Positions 1-10,843 of a DNA stretch of 64,000 nucleotides are shown piece after piece. Position 1 is the stretch's first letter. Each line of letters starts with the position of its first letter. The translations under genes were made by a program, and so were the position numbers. The DNA comes from Ephydatia muelleri. Its lineage: Eukaryota; Porifera; Demospongiae; Spongillida; Spongillidae. The DNA lies in contig JABACO010000005.1 in assembly GCA_013339895.1 (NCBI GenBank), positions 5,308,013-5,372,012 of the forward strand, in the 5' to 3' direction. Below the pieces are notes generated by a model that was given only the letters and a program-made list of their open reading frames with translations, was not told the origin of the DNA and ran no database searches.

Positions 1-783
1 ACCATTTTCAAAAATGCGTGTCGATCTAGCAGCTCAGGTACTTTTGATGCAAATTGAACTGGTTGTTTGATGGATTTGCATTCATGCAGGTGTTCAGTTC
101 AACAGTTTGTGTGCCTTGCTGCAAGTGTGTGGAGACAAAGCCAGTGAAACTGCTCATTTTGTGGGGTATGTGGATAAGTTTTTTGATACCATTAATGCTC
201 ACAATTATACACTTGGGCACAAGACTCTAAAGCCATTTCAGATGCCATTTGTGTCTGCAAGTGACTTCCGATTGAAGGTGAACTGAGAAGTTTCAATATG
301 GCAAACAACTTTTAACAAGTAATCTGTTCTTAAATTCTAGTGGCTGGAAGATGTTTTCTTGCAGTACTGTCACAATGGGAAACATCTGCTAAACAAAGGC
401 CTGGAATCTCTAAAGAAGAAGTAGAAAAAATGCTTCTCAGTTCTGAAACTTTGTACAGAGTAAAAATGACTTGTAAGTGTCTTATTTTTGAAATAATGTA
501 GTTTTAAAAATATATTTTCTCTCTTCCCATAGGCAAGTCCGTTATAGAAATTGTGCAGTATGTGTTCACTGTACCAGGTGTGGATAGTGTTTTGAGTCAA
601 CGACTCTGCCAATATCCCCTGGAGGGATTTTTCGGTCACCAGAGACAGAGAGGTGGAGTTCATGACAACCCAAATACTGCAGAGTTCCTGAAGAATACTC
701 AGGCTGTAAGAGTTATTGGATCCTTATGTCCTGACCCTGTTTATGGAAACTGCCGAGGGAGTCATGCTGAAGATGCAGATTGA
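1..783 (+). pseudogene. P-element/THAP9-type transposase, C-terminal exons
   Basis: Three exon-like blocks read as the end of a P-type transposase (nuclear cut-and-paste enzyme with an RNase H-like core). Block one, up to 277, reads ASETAHFVGYVDKFFDTINA and ends SDFRLK before a GTGAAC donor. Block two, about 339-472, carries QWETSAKQRPGISKEEVEKM before GTAAGT, but one base is out of frame near 365. Block three, 533-783, follows a CCCATAG acceptor, reads QRLCQYPLEGFFGHQRQRGG and ends near GNCRG. The FFG-QR-RGG and NTQA-RV motifs are characteristic of THAP9/P transposases. The THAP and catalytic N-terminal parts lie outside the window. The frameshift suggests a dead copy, although the exon borders are clean. 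Family call is firm; activity is doubtful. Confidence 0.8.
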
Positions 784-1323
784 ACAATTAAGTGCACCAC
801 TTCCAAAACGTCGACGCATCAGAAGTAGAACAAGCATTTGTACCACCGATGAAGAGTCATTGGAATTGACACGCAGTTAGTCATTGTTCTACCCACTAAC
901 AATTTCATGTACACTAGTGCTTGCTTATGCTCATTCCCTTACAGGTTTGACTACAGTCGAGTGGGATTCAACCTCTGTTGGTATGTTCACTGAAGTAAAT
1001 TATATTTAAATATGCAGTTACAATTGCAGTTACATTATGGTTACAGGGCTAATGTGGAAGGCAATTGTAGTATCACACGCACGCGAAACGAGAGACCCCG
1101 AGCAGCTTGCGTAGCGATAGTTAAGTAACAACTAACAACGATCCACAGTACAACAAGATACAGAACAGAGCTTAGCAAAGACACACAACGTACATATAAC
1201 CATTGCGGCGTGCGACGTAACAAAGACAATTGTTACAACACAAAGACTATTGTGTTCTCCATCGACGGCTGACCTAACTCTATTTTTCGGTGTGTGACGT
1301 AGTTACTACAGTAATATAAAGGG

Positions 1324-2113
1324 ATGCAAGAAAACAAAATATTTTCATTTCTAACTAATGCTGCTCAGTTGGTTAACAAAACTGTTGCAAAAGTTGTGGA
1401 GTGGGGATGTCATACAATACAGATGAAGTTACACGGTTTTTCATCAAGAATACAAAAATTGCTTGAAGACTGTTTTCTAAAAAAGAATCCTAGCAATTGT
1501 TGGGTGCGAGGATTGCTTTGGAGCAAGTACCATTCCTTGCGCAACTCTGAAATGTATCTCAGTGAATGGAACACATTTTATGCATGAGCACAGGCTTTGA
1601 TATAGTATCTACAATTTTCATCCAGTATATTGGGCACTCCTTCTTCAAGGACTTTATCAAAAATCGTTATCATTCTGCAAAGAATGATAGTAAAGCAAGT
1701 AACTCAGTGCAAGACCTTTCACACATTGAACACTGTGTGATTCGGTACACAGCTGGCTACATGTACATACCACGTGCATTGAAGAAGAAACTCTCCAGAT
1801 ACTATGATAAAAACAAGAAGTTTCTTCTTGTTTTGGATGACCTTGTAGAGTGTGAAGAGGAAGATGCTGGCCGATCAGGAGAATGGATCTCAGCTATAGA
1901 CCGTGGAGGCCTTTGTCATATTAACTAACAATGTTACTTTTGACCTCTCCTTTCTATGGAGCTAACCATTAGAGCATACATAATTTCCGGATATGTGTTT
2001 GATGGTTTGAAGGCTAAGCTGATGGACAATGATGATATCCTGTTTTACTGGTCAACGTTGACAGCATCATGGGAAGAAGATGTGGCTGACAAGATACTCA
2101 ACGTAATTAAGGT
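1324..2113 (+). pseudogene. Transposon-associated gene of unknown function, N and middle part
   Basis: Two overlapping frames (1324-1587 and 1566-1928) join near 1580 with one frameshift. They read through FSSRIQKLLEDCFLKKNPSN, STGFDIVSTIFIQYIGHSFF, HCVIRYTAGYMYIPRALKKK and SGEWISAIDRGGLCHIN. The frame continues past a stop near 1926 as SMELTIRAYI, then FYWSTLTASWEEDVADKILN to about 2113. I recognise this W-IDRGGL and SMEL pattern from uncharacterised repetitive genes of sponges and cnidarians that sit beside P-type transposases (memory, not a search). Its usual C-terminus, ending KKTLQKSKGLRKQLS, is found about 3 kb downstream at 5067-5217. It may be a second gene of the same transposon as the P-type transposase. 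No catalytic motif is visible. Confidence 0.6.
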
Positions 2114-2502
2114 CGCGTGCCAATGATTTTCGGCTTAAATTCCTTTTGGGTTTGCACAAATACCCCTAGGCACAGAAGCGGCATTTGTCAGTTTTTTATT
2201 TGAAATAGAGTTGACTTAGTACATACTGTAAGATTTATATGTTCTTTTTTGTTTTACTTCAGATCTGGATGAGTTGTGAGCCGTGAAAGTAGTACCGGTT
2301 ACGAAGCAAGAAGCTCGTTAGGCGGAACCCTTGGAGTATATTTCTGTGGCTATATTTTGTATCATTGTATGTATTTTGTCATGATGTAACTTATGATCAG
2401 TCCCGCTGTACTGTAGCGTGTTTTCATGTCCTGAAAAAAGCGAAAAACTGTTTATTGCCCATTCAAATTTGCCTACTTAATAGGTTTCGTTCATGTTTGC
2501 AG

Positions 2503-3241
2503 CTGCACGGTTGTCTTATCGTACTATCGGGAATGCAAATCTGATACAGTATTCATTCGTGTTTATGTTTCTGTTGAAAATACTCCTGGAGAGCTACTTC
2601 TTCAGTTCCGCCTCTTCAACAAAAGAAATGATGTGTGTTCTATGCGGCCATTTAGGGTTATTAATAATGATGGTTTGAATAACCATACATACGGCCGGCT
2701 GGTATGTGTTGGCGGTAAGGCGCGGGAATTGCCTGCTGGAGCCATAGTTCTAGAATTTTGACGTGCTCACGTTTTGGAGAGATATTCACGCGAAGCGAAA
2801 GGTTAGATAAGGCATTTGGCATGTATACAGTGTATGTAGTACACATGCAAGAAATGATTTCATATACAAGTGACACGCATATACGTGTAGTGTACATACA
2901 TGCCTACATAAACAACCACAACCTCAGTTATTATTACTGTATCCAGAGGATCTGAGAAACTTTGAAGTGATTGTGCAATCTGAGATATCAGATTCTTTTC
3001 CTACAAGTAAGTACAGCAGTACACAGTAAGTGTTATACATGTAAATAACACTTGCATGTAAATTAACAGGGTCTGCACTCTACTGCGGCATCAAGCTGTG
3101 TGGTCAAGTGAGCTTTATTATTAATAGTTGATACATTGGTACAGAGTACGATAGCAGTTTAACTGACAACCAGGATCTTGATTTGAGGAACTTGTCTGAG
3201 ACATCTGATTCTGCTCCTAGAATACCTGAAGAGGCATTTGG
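2503..3241 (+). CDS. Unrecognised multi-exon gene, three candidate exons
   Basis: Candidate exons with matching phases. Exon a (2503-2715) follows GTTTGCAG, reads CKSDTVFIRVYVSVENTPGE and VCSMRPFRVINNDGLNNHTY, and ends GRLVCVGG at a GTAAGG donor in phase 1. Exon b (2946-3006) follows TATCCAG, reads EDLRNFEVIVQSEISDSFPT and ends at GTAAGT, again in phase 1. Exon c begins after GGTACAG near 3144, reads YDSSLTDNQDLDLRNLSETS and ends near FGG at GTACGT. The phases agree through b and into c, which is why I treat them as one gene, although exon c leaves in a less clear phase. The domain is not recognised. Alternating charged and hydrophobic residues and two cysteines in exon a could suit a secreted or receptor module. 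It lies between two parts of a transposon-associated gene, so it could itself be inserted DNA. Confidence 0.4.
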
Positions 3242-3377
3242 GTACGTTAAACTTGAAAAAAAGATAGCATGAATAAACACTGACATACATCACACCCACA
3301 CACACACACATGTACACACATAACACACCCACACACACATGTACACACACACACACACACACACACATGTACACACA

Positions 3378-3449
<72 letters not shown>

Positions 3450-3800
3450 TTGGTACAGAGTACGATAGCAGTTTATCTGACAACCAGGATCTTGATTTGA
3501 GGAACTTGTCTGAGACATCTGATTCTGCTCCTAGAATACCTGGAGGCATTTGGGTACGTTAAACTTGAAAAAAAGATAGCATAAATTCACACCCACACCC
3601 ACACACGTACACACACAACACACCCACACATCCACAACACACACATGTACACACACAATTGGTACAGAGTACGATAGCAGTTTAACTGACAACCAGGATC
3701 TTGATTTGAGGAACTTGTCTGAGACATCTGATTCTGCTCCTAGAATACCTGGAGGCATTTGGGTACGTTAAACTTGAAAAAAAGATAGCATAAATAAATA
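3134..3800 (+). repeat. Exon-like unit repeated three times, separated by CA repeats
   Basis: A near-identical block of about 140 bases occurs at about 3134-3275, 3450-3590 and 3658-3797. Each runs from TTGGTACAG through an open stretch to GGGTACGTTAAACTTG. Each block can be read as a 95-98 base exon between an acceptor and a GTACGT donor. Copies two and three lack two bases near the 3' end (CCTGGAGG instead of CCTGAAGAGG), which changes the phase. The spacers are CA-rich: 3290-3447, 3590-3657 and 3795-3862. This looks like tandem duplication driven by the flanking microsatellite. Confidence 0.75.
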
Positions 3801-3928
3801 TCATACCCACACCCACACACGTACACACCCACAACACACCCACACACCCACACACATACAACAAGGCAAACCTGATCCATGCATGTCCAATGATGCTCAC
3901 ATTCACACACAGATATTCACAACAATAC

Positions 3929-4540
3929 ACCAGACACCATAGATACTAAGCAAACCTCAAGTCATATGACTCTCACATTTGCACACAGAGTGGGCTTGGT
4001 CACAGTCATTGCTACAACAGAAGGGCAGTCAGAAGCCACACCTACATCCAGGTGATATTAACAACAAAACACCAGACACCATAGATACTAAGCAAACCTC
4101 AAGTCATATGACTCTCACATTTGCACACAGAGTGGGCTTGGTCACAGTCATTGCTACAACAGAAGGGCAGTCAGAAGCCACACCTACATCCAGGTGATAT
4201 TAACAACAAAACACCAGACACCATAGATACTAAGCAAACCTCAAGTCGGAATACTCTCACATTTGCACACAGAGTGGGTTTGGTCACAGTCATTGCTCCA
4301 ACAGAAGGGCAGTCCGAAGCCACACCTACATCCAGGTGATATTAACAACAAAACACCAGACACCATAGATACTAAGCAAACCTCAAGTCGGAATACTCTC
4401 ACATTTGCACACAGAGTGGGTTTGGTCACAGTCATTGCTCCAACAGAAGGGCAGTCCGAAGCCACACCTATATCCAAGTGATATTCTAATTCAAACACAA
4501 CAATACACCAGACACCATAGATACTAAGCAAACCTCAAGT
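3929..4540 (+). repeat. 142-base tandem repeat, four copies plus one diverged
   Basis: Units start at the motif CACCAGACACCATAG at 3929, 4071, 4213, 4355 and 4509. The first four are spaced exactly 142 bases; the last interval is 154 because of an inserted stretch. Copies one and two are almost identical, as are copies three and four. Each unit contains a TTTGCACACAG acceptor-like site, a 63-base interval open in all three frames, and a CCAG/GTGATA donor-like site. The apparent 72-residue proteins here are a by-product of the repeat. Confidence 0.9.
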
Positions 4541-5066
4541 CGTATGACTCTCACATTTACACACTCCGTGGGCATGGTCACAGTGGCTGCTCCAATAGAA
4601 GGCACCGATATAGCTATAAACCATAACAATAAGTCGCATTGTGAGCGTTAGAACATCCAGCACGCGATTGGGGTCATGATCGCCTATTTATTGGATAAAT
4701 CGTACATGAGGAGCGCATTCTTTGTTTTGAGTACTGCTGATTGAGACTGACGGCATGCGACGAATGCTCCATTTGTAGATTCCAGTTGGTGCGCACTAGC
4801 TTAACTACTTACCACGCTACGCAATTTCTCTGCATGCTTACGGTAACGCGTGCACACTGATACAAAATACAAAATACACTAGCGTATAGTTGGAATACCA
4901 AAAAATTGTAGACAAGACGTGGAGAAAGGGACTTACATACCTGAAGTGTCGAGCTAGCTGGATACTTAGCAATCGCGTTTAACAATTTGAATTTGTGTGA
5001 CGTAATAATTACGTGCGCGCGCGCCGCGTATAAAGCGTGCGCGCGTCAAAATAATGGAACCTAGCC

Positions 5067-5217
5067 TTAATGCCGTTGAGATACTTACAATGATTGTTGA
5101 CTTGTGGATCACAATCAGAGGGTTTTCGCTGGCGAGTGCGTGGGTTGAAGAATTCAAAGCTCACAACAAAAAGACTTTGCAGAAGTCTAAGGGCCTCAGA
5201 AAGCAACTGTCGTAATC
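5067..5217 (+). pseudogene. C-terminal exon of the transposon-associated gene at 1324
   Basis: The plus strand reads LNAVEILTMIVDLWITIRGF, then SLASAWVEEFKAHNKKTLQK and SKGLRKQLS before a stop. This continues the block ending DVADKILN near 2113 and is the usual C-terminus of that family as I remember it. About 3 kb containing exons and tandem repeats of other origin lies between, which is either a very long intron or an insertion. A CG-rich stretch with alternating GC and CG steps (5010-5045) lies just upstream. Confidence 0.6.
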
Positions 5218-5751
5218 ATGTTATGTTTTGTTGTGTAGTTTAAGTATCACTATTCATGTATCTTCTCTATCTGGCTAAGCGACTGTCATATGCACGGTTT
5301 CGTGCTTAGGATCGGCCGCGTTAATTAGTGTTGATTGGTCCTGTTTCCAATCCCTCTATATATGATCTCTGGCGCATTCAAGTGAAGTATGATTTTGTCA
5401 TGGGTTTTTCTAATGGTACTTGGGGTCACAGAACTCATCAGTGGGAAGCCAAACCACAGCACAAACACGCCACTATGAATTTTCGATAAACAAAGCGATC
5501 GCCTCTAATGCTAAATGACTACCACAGTGCAAAAAGTTTGTTATGCGACACTGTATATTATTCCAATATACGCAGCAATATAAGCTGTCTTCGTATTGAA
5601 CATTATAAGCAAATGAGTATATTGCAATATAGTCAGTCACGTGCGGTTTCTGGTATCTTAGCAAACCTTTGAATTTCATTAATGTTACACGCTTTGGTGA
5701 ACCGCGCACTATCGTAATTTGGGCTTTGACCTTCCGTAAACCAGTCCTACG

Positions 5752-5798
<47 letters not shown>
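5752..5798 (+). repeat. Poly-C tract, 47 bases
   Basis: An uninterrupted run of C. The reverse frame yields a glycine run inside an apparent 166-residue protein, which I regard as artefactual. Similar G or C runs recur through the window. Confidence 0.95.
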
Positions 5799-5800
<2 letters not shown>

Positions 5801-5879
5801 ATCCTCCCTCCTCCCTTTGCATCTGCTTGGTTACAAAACTTTTCATCGCACATATAAGTGGTACAACACCAAACACAAA

Positions 5880-6345
5880 TATTCAAACACCATAGTGCCT
5901 TAAGACAGCGGTTCCCAAGTACTAACTTAGTGTGACCTGATAAAGACGAGAATATAATAACATTTGGCGCCAACTGAAATGGCCATACTTACCTCTAGTG
6001 ATGGACTTGTTGGTGCTGTCGTTGTTTTAGTTTTTGACCTAACCAAATGCGCACAAAAGAAAAATACATTTTAGTGCCCCCAGCATACGTACCAGTTCGA
6101 ATAGAAACGCTGCAGAAAAGCAAAATGAAGGTAACAAAGCCATTGGGTACTTACCTCAGCAGAATCGACCCGCGCTTGTGATAGCCGAAACCCATAGTCC
6201 TTGAGACAGCGGTCCCCACGTACTACGTGACCTGATAAAGACGAAAACATAATAACATTTGGCATCATGGTCATACTTGCCACTGCGTAACTTACCTCAG
6301 CAGAATCGGCCGCTTGTGATAACCGGAGACCAACCCCAATAACGT
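5880..6345 (-). repeat. Imperfect tandem repeat with splice-donor-like edges
   Basis: A block containing GACAGCGGT, then GACCTGATAAAGACGA, then ATAATAACATTTGGC appears near 5902-5970 and again near 6205-6266. A linked block, TTACCTCAGCAGAATCG followed by CTTGTGATA, appears near 6152 and 6294. On the minus strand these read as repeated coding-like stretches (PNVI-FSSLSGH, RLSQA, DSAE) ending at GTAAGT or GTAAGTT. They may be duplicated exons of an unknown gene captured by the surrounding element, or only a repeat. Confidence 0.55.
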
Positions 6346-7967
6346 GCATTGCACACAAATTGTGAGTCGCTTACCGTATACTAGGCATGCCCACACACAC
6401 AGACAGATGTCCATCAGTATTTGCTAAATATGAGAGGCTTTATTTTCTGAGGAAGTAAGGTGGCTTCACAGTGTTTACGATGCATTATATCCAAATTCAG
6501 AAATTGCTTACATCCCCATGGCTAATGAACATATTTGGTGAACACTTCACATCACTGACAGTAAAATCCAAAGAAAATCACTCTCCTGTTGTTACTGTAT
6601 AAAGGCCTGCATCATTACAACAGAATGGCCCTGTATGTGAATTAAGTGCTGGAGCTATTCAGTATACCTTTTTCCCCATACCATTTCAATAATAATATCG
6701 TCTTAAGGTTTTTGCCACCTTAACTAAAAACGGTGGATAATCTACCTAATGTCCTGTTGTGCAGTGTGGGATACAACTGTGAAGTTTGACTTTGGAACAG
6801 ATCATGTACTATTGCTCTGTCCAACGAACAAAAATAAATACTCGAATGCATTGGCTATGTGATACGTAATCTATGCGCATTTGTGTGTGCGATGTAAATA
6901 TATGTTTGCTCAGTCCATGACATGGTGTAATTGTGATCAGTTCTATGTCGACATAATTGTGATTCTATATCGGCATCCACTTTTGCATTGCACTCGTTCG
7001 CCAATTGATAGGAATGTCACGACCCGTCGAGTGAAGAACTGTGCATCCAAGCCTGCATGCATATCTTACTAAATGAATTCCTATATGTATGCATGCATAT
7101 GTGTCAGAAGTATGTGCGAGTGTGAGCATGATGGGTTTGTAGTGTGTGCGAAGTGAATTTATAAGTTACATTGATCTGTATATAGCTAGGCTCGAATTCC
7201 GACTTTGGCATTGAGCGTGACAAGTTCGGTTTGTACTGACTGTCACATGCTAAGTACTAAAGGCAAGCGCCGGCTCCTTAGTAATTATTCACGCTTATAC
7301 AAGAATTGATGTTAAACTCGCACACAAATATATATACACACCGAATATGTGAAACTTGAATATACACGGTGGTATGATATACTTACGGGGGTATATTTTG
7401 TACACTTCATTGTGCCTATATAAACAGTGACGTATTTAACACTTGCAGATTCTTGAATATACGCCGTTTTATATTTCAAGTATAGAACTCAGGCGTGTAT
7501 TCTCATATATAAGCAAAAATATACCGTATCGTATATCTAACTTTTTGCACTGTGTACCACGCCAAATGGCGTGATCCGGCATTACGCGTCGCAATTGCAA
7601 AACTTCAATTTCGAGAGTGGAGTTCTCTACTTCAAAAAGGAATGTAAGGAGATGACGAAGAAGGGCGGAGTGTTCATGTTAAAAACATAGAGAAAAACTT
7701 GAGTCATGTCATGCTGGAGTGGAAAGTACAAACAGAAGCAAAAACTTTTTATGACAGTTGTATGACTGTATGTACATGTAGGAAGCCACTTAGGCAGAGA
7801 TAAAACCATTCAGAAATATCCAGTCGTTTATAAATGAAGATATCAGGCACCAGGGTGGTGTGAAGGTCTAATATAAATCTCGACATACAAGCTATGTTTT
7901 CTCCACCTAATAGGTTGGTATCAACCACATAGGTCCACCACCCACCGCCTCAAAGGGCAATAAGCAT

Positions 7968-8230
7968 GTTGTCACTTTATTGATTACTTCAGCAAGTGGC
8001 CTAAAGCTGCACCTCTGAAGGATAAATCTGCGGCAAGTGAAGCAATTTTCTTGTACGAAACGTTTTGGCAGGTATGGTTGAAGACATATCACTCTACTAC
8101 AAGTATAAAACGATTATCGAAAGCAATCAATTGCTGCACAAAATCTATTCCACACTGTTTTAGCTGATTTGCAATTTACATTACTGTGTCAAGGTCAGGA
8201 GTACTCTCTGGCATGATAAGTGATAGAAGG
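7968..8230 (+). pseudogene. Integrase catalytic core fragment
   Basis: The plus strand at about 7971-8070 reads FIDYFSKWPKAAPLKDKSAA, then SEAIFLYETFW. This is the first-aspartate region of a retroviral-type integrase core, whose usual form is D-FSKW-EA. Further on, SGMISDRR (about 8206-8229) resembles the second-aspartate region. Stops and a frame change separate them. It is a relic of a Ty3/gypsy-like retrotransposon or an integrase-bearing DNA transposon, cut off at 8287 by the next element. No LTR was found. Confidence 0.6.
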
Positions 8231-8287
8231 TACGTATGCATCTAGTAAACCAAATACTCAATGTAGTGGATATGCTCCCCTCCGCTA

Positions 8288-8460
8288 CACTGTGTAAAAA
8301 GGGTTGTTATACTCACCTGTATAACATTGTTATACAAGTAGTTATACAGTATTTGTTATACACATTGCGTATAATTGTGTATAACTGTGTATAACGGCAG
8401 TGTGTGCTAATCAAAAAACCACAGTGTAAATAAGGGTTGTTATACACGCCTGTATACACG
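8288..8460 (+). repeat. Left terminal and subterminal repeats of the 7.2 kb element
   Basis: After the terminal repeat there are roughly ten GTTATAC or GTATAAC motifs in about 150 bases. A near copy of the terminus (CACAGTGTAAATAAGGGTTG) recurs at about 8421, so the end seems to have been partly duplicated inward. Confidence 0.8.
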
Positions 8461-9123
8461 TATCTCAAATATGCTAATTACATTCTACCGATCCGCGAGG
8501 GCGTAATTCGTTGCGCACAAGTGAATGCTATTGTAGCTATTTTAAACAATTTAATGCCATCTTTCTAAATAATCATTGTGCGCGTAATGAAGGAATAGAA
8601 TTTGGACTCCAAGCGTTTGAAAAAGCGTTAGTGAAGACGCGCGAACTGCGTTCAGACGAATCTACTTTTGTATGGACAACTTTACTTTTCTCGCTTGGTA
8701 AGGGGTTGAACTACTTTCTTTCGTTTCCTTTTTAACATCGTATTGTTCCTAGTTGCGATCGCGCGATTTGAATCGCCATTTTTTAGGCACTTCAAGGCCA
8801 TTCGATCCTGTGCGTGTTTTGTGCGTTCTACTTTTCGTTATGTAAGTTTGAAGATGATGAGAACTGTTGGAAGACACTTTGGAGTGGTGAAACTCGTTCC
8901 GTTGCGCGTAAGTAGTCGTTTGGATTATAATTACGTGGTTTTGAAAGAGTGAGATAGTTAAAAACTCAGTTGTGGCTCCTGTCAGTTGTTTGTGGTGTGC
9001 CGTTTTCTAGATTCAATGTACTTGTGCTTTTCTGAAGTGCATTCGATTTAGAGCACAATTTAATCTATTGTTGCCTGTGTCTGTGTCCATAGTCGCCTGA
9101 TATGTGTGCAATGTTGCTAGTCT

Positions 9124-10745
9124 GTGTGTATCAGTGTTCAAGTAGTCTACATCAGTGTTGCTTGGTGTTTGTGCATCAGTGTTGCTTGGTGTGTATGTGT
9201 GTGTGCATCTGTGTGTGTACATCAGTGTTGCTTGGTGTGTGTACATCAGTGTAGCTTAGTGTGTAGTTTCTATGTGTGTGTATGTGCATCAGTGTTGCTA
9301 GGTGTGTGTACATCAGTGTTGCTAGGTGTGTGTTCATCAGTGTTGCGTTGCTTGGTGTGTGTACATCAGTGTACCTTAGTGTGTAGTTTCTATGTGCGTG
9401 TGTGCATCAGTGTTGCTAGGTGTGTGTACATCAGTGTTGCTTGGTGTGTATGTCTGTGTGTGTGCATCAGTGTTGCTATGTTTGTGTGTGTTCATCAGTG
9501 TTGCTAGATGTGTGTACATCGATGTTGCTAGGTGTGTGTGCACAGTGCTGTTAGGTGTGTGTGCAACACTGTTGCTTGGTGTGTGTACATCAGTGTAGCT
9601 TAGTGTGTAGTTTCTATGTGTGTGTGTGCATCAGTGTTGCTAGGTGTGTGTACATCAGTGTTGCTTGGTGTGTATGTCTGTGTGTGTGCATCAGTGTTGC
9701 TATGTTTGTGTGTGTGCATCAGTGTTGCTAGATGTGTGTACATCAGTGTTGCTAAGTGTGCGTACATCAATGTTGCTAGGTGTGTGTGCATCAGTGTTGC
9801 TAGGTGTGTGTGCAACACTGTTGCTTGGTGTGTGTACGCTAGGTGTGTGTGCATCAATGTTGCTAGGTGTGTGTTCATCAGTGTTGCTAGGTGTATGTAC
9901 ATCGATGTTGCTAGGTGTGTGTGCATCAGTGTTGCTAGGTGTGTGTGCAACACAGTTGCTTGGTGTGTGTACATCAGTGTTGCTAGGTGTGTGTTCATCA
10001 CTGTTGCTAGGTGTGTGTGCATCAGTGTTGCTAGGTTGTGTGTGCATCAGTGTTGCTAGGTGTGTGTATATCAGTGTTGCTTGGTGTGTGTACATCAGTG
10101 TAGCTTAGTGTGTAGTTTCTATGTGTGTGTGTGCATCAGTGTTGCTAGGTGTGTGTACATCAGTGTTGCTAGGTGTGTGTACATCGATGTTGCTAGGTGT
10201 GTGTACATCAGTGTTTGCTAGGTGTGTGTGCATCAGTGTTGCTAGGTGTGTGTTCATCAGTGTTGCTAGGTGCGTGTACATCAGTGTTGCTAGGTGTGTG
10301 TACATCGATGTTGCTAGGTGTGTGTACATCAGTGTTTGCTAGGTGTGTGTGCATCAGTGTTGCTAGGTGTGTGTTCATCAGTGTTGCTAGGTGCGTGTAC
10401 ATCAGTGTTGCTAGGTGTGTGTACATCGATGTTGCTAGGTGTGTGTACATCAGTGTTTGCTAGGTGTGTGTGCATCAGTGTTGCTATGTGTGTTCATCAG
10501 TGTTGCTAGGTGCGTGTACATCGATGTTGCTAGGTGTGTGTGCATCAGTGTTGGTAGGTGTGTGTGCAACACAGTTGCTTGGTGTGTGTACATCAGTGTT
10601 GCTAGGTGTGTGTTCATCACTGTTGCTAGGTGTGTGTGCATCAGTGTTGCTAGGTGTGTGTACATCAGTGTTGCTAGGTGTGTGTTCATCAGTGTTGCTA
10701 GGTGTGTGTGCATCAGTGTTGCTAGGTGTTGTGCATCAGTGTTGA
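9124..10745 (+). repeat. 24-base minisatellite, about 1.6 kb
   Basis: Consensus TGTGTGTGCATCAGTGTTGC plus TAGG (24 bases), with variants at the TGCA/TACA/TTCA and TCAG/TCGA positions. Because 24 is a multiple of three and stops are rare, both strands give long apparent proteins (CISVAR, ASVLLGVC and THLATLM repeats). A higher-order unit of 121 bases repeats at 10197, 10318 and 10439. I regard none of the apparent proteins as genes. Confidence 0.95.
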
Positions 10746-10801
10746 GTACTACTAAGTGTATATCAGTGGCACTAGGTGGTACATGTTTGTGTTCGCGCAT
10801 A

Positions 10802-10802
<1 letters not shown>

Positions 10803-10843
<41 letters not shown>

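Larger units (their letters stand above)
5523..7554. mobile_element. CACTA-like element, 2.0 kb, non-autonomous
   Basis: The ends are inverted repeats: CACAGTGCAAAAAGTT at 5523-5538 and its reverse complement at 7539-7554. The flanking three bases are TAC on both sides (5520-5522 and 7555-7557), a 3-base target duplication. Just inside each end the sequence is rich in short TATATAC and TTATA motifs (5545-5635 and 7320-7530), like the subterminal repeats of CACTA/EnSpm elements. CAC termini with 3-base duplications fit that superfamily. No transposase was recognised inside. It carries a 47-base poly-C tract and an imperfect tandem repeat. Confidence 0.75.

Noticed and set aside
5473-5973. 166-residue minus-strand frame with a glycine run
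   Set aside because: Depends on the poly-C tract; the flanking sequence shows no domain, and only its repeated PNVI-FSSLSGH segment is notable.
6455-6727. Possible small inverted-repeat element (TAAGGTGGC ends)
   Set aside because: Complementarity is only about ten bases, not enough to define ends.
9124-10745. Possible CRISPR array
   Set aside because: Repeats are contiguous with no unique spacers, and the window is eukaryotic.
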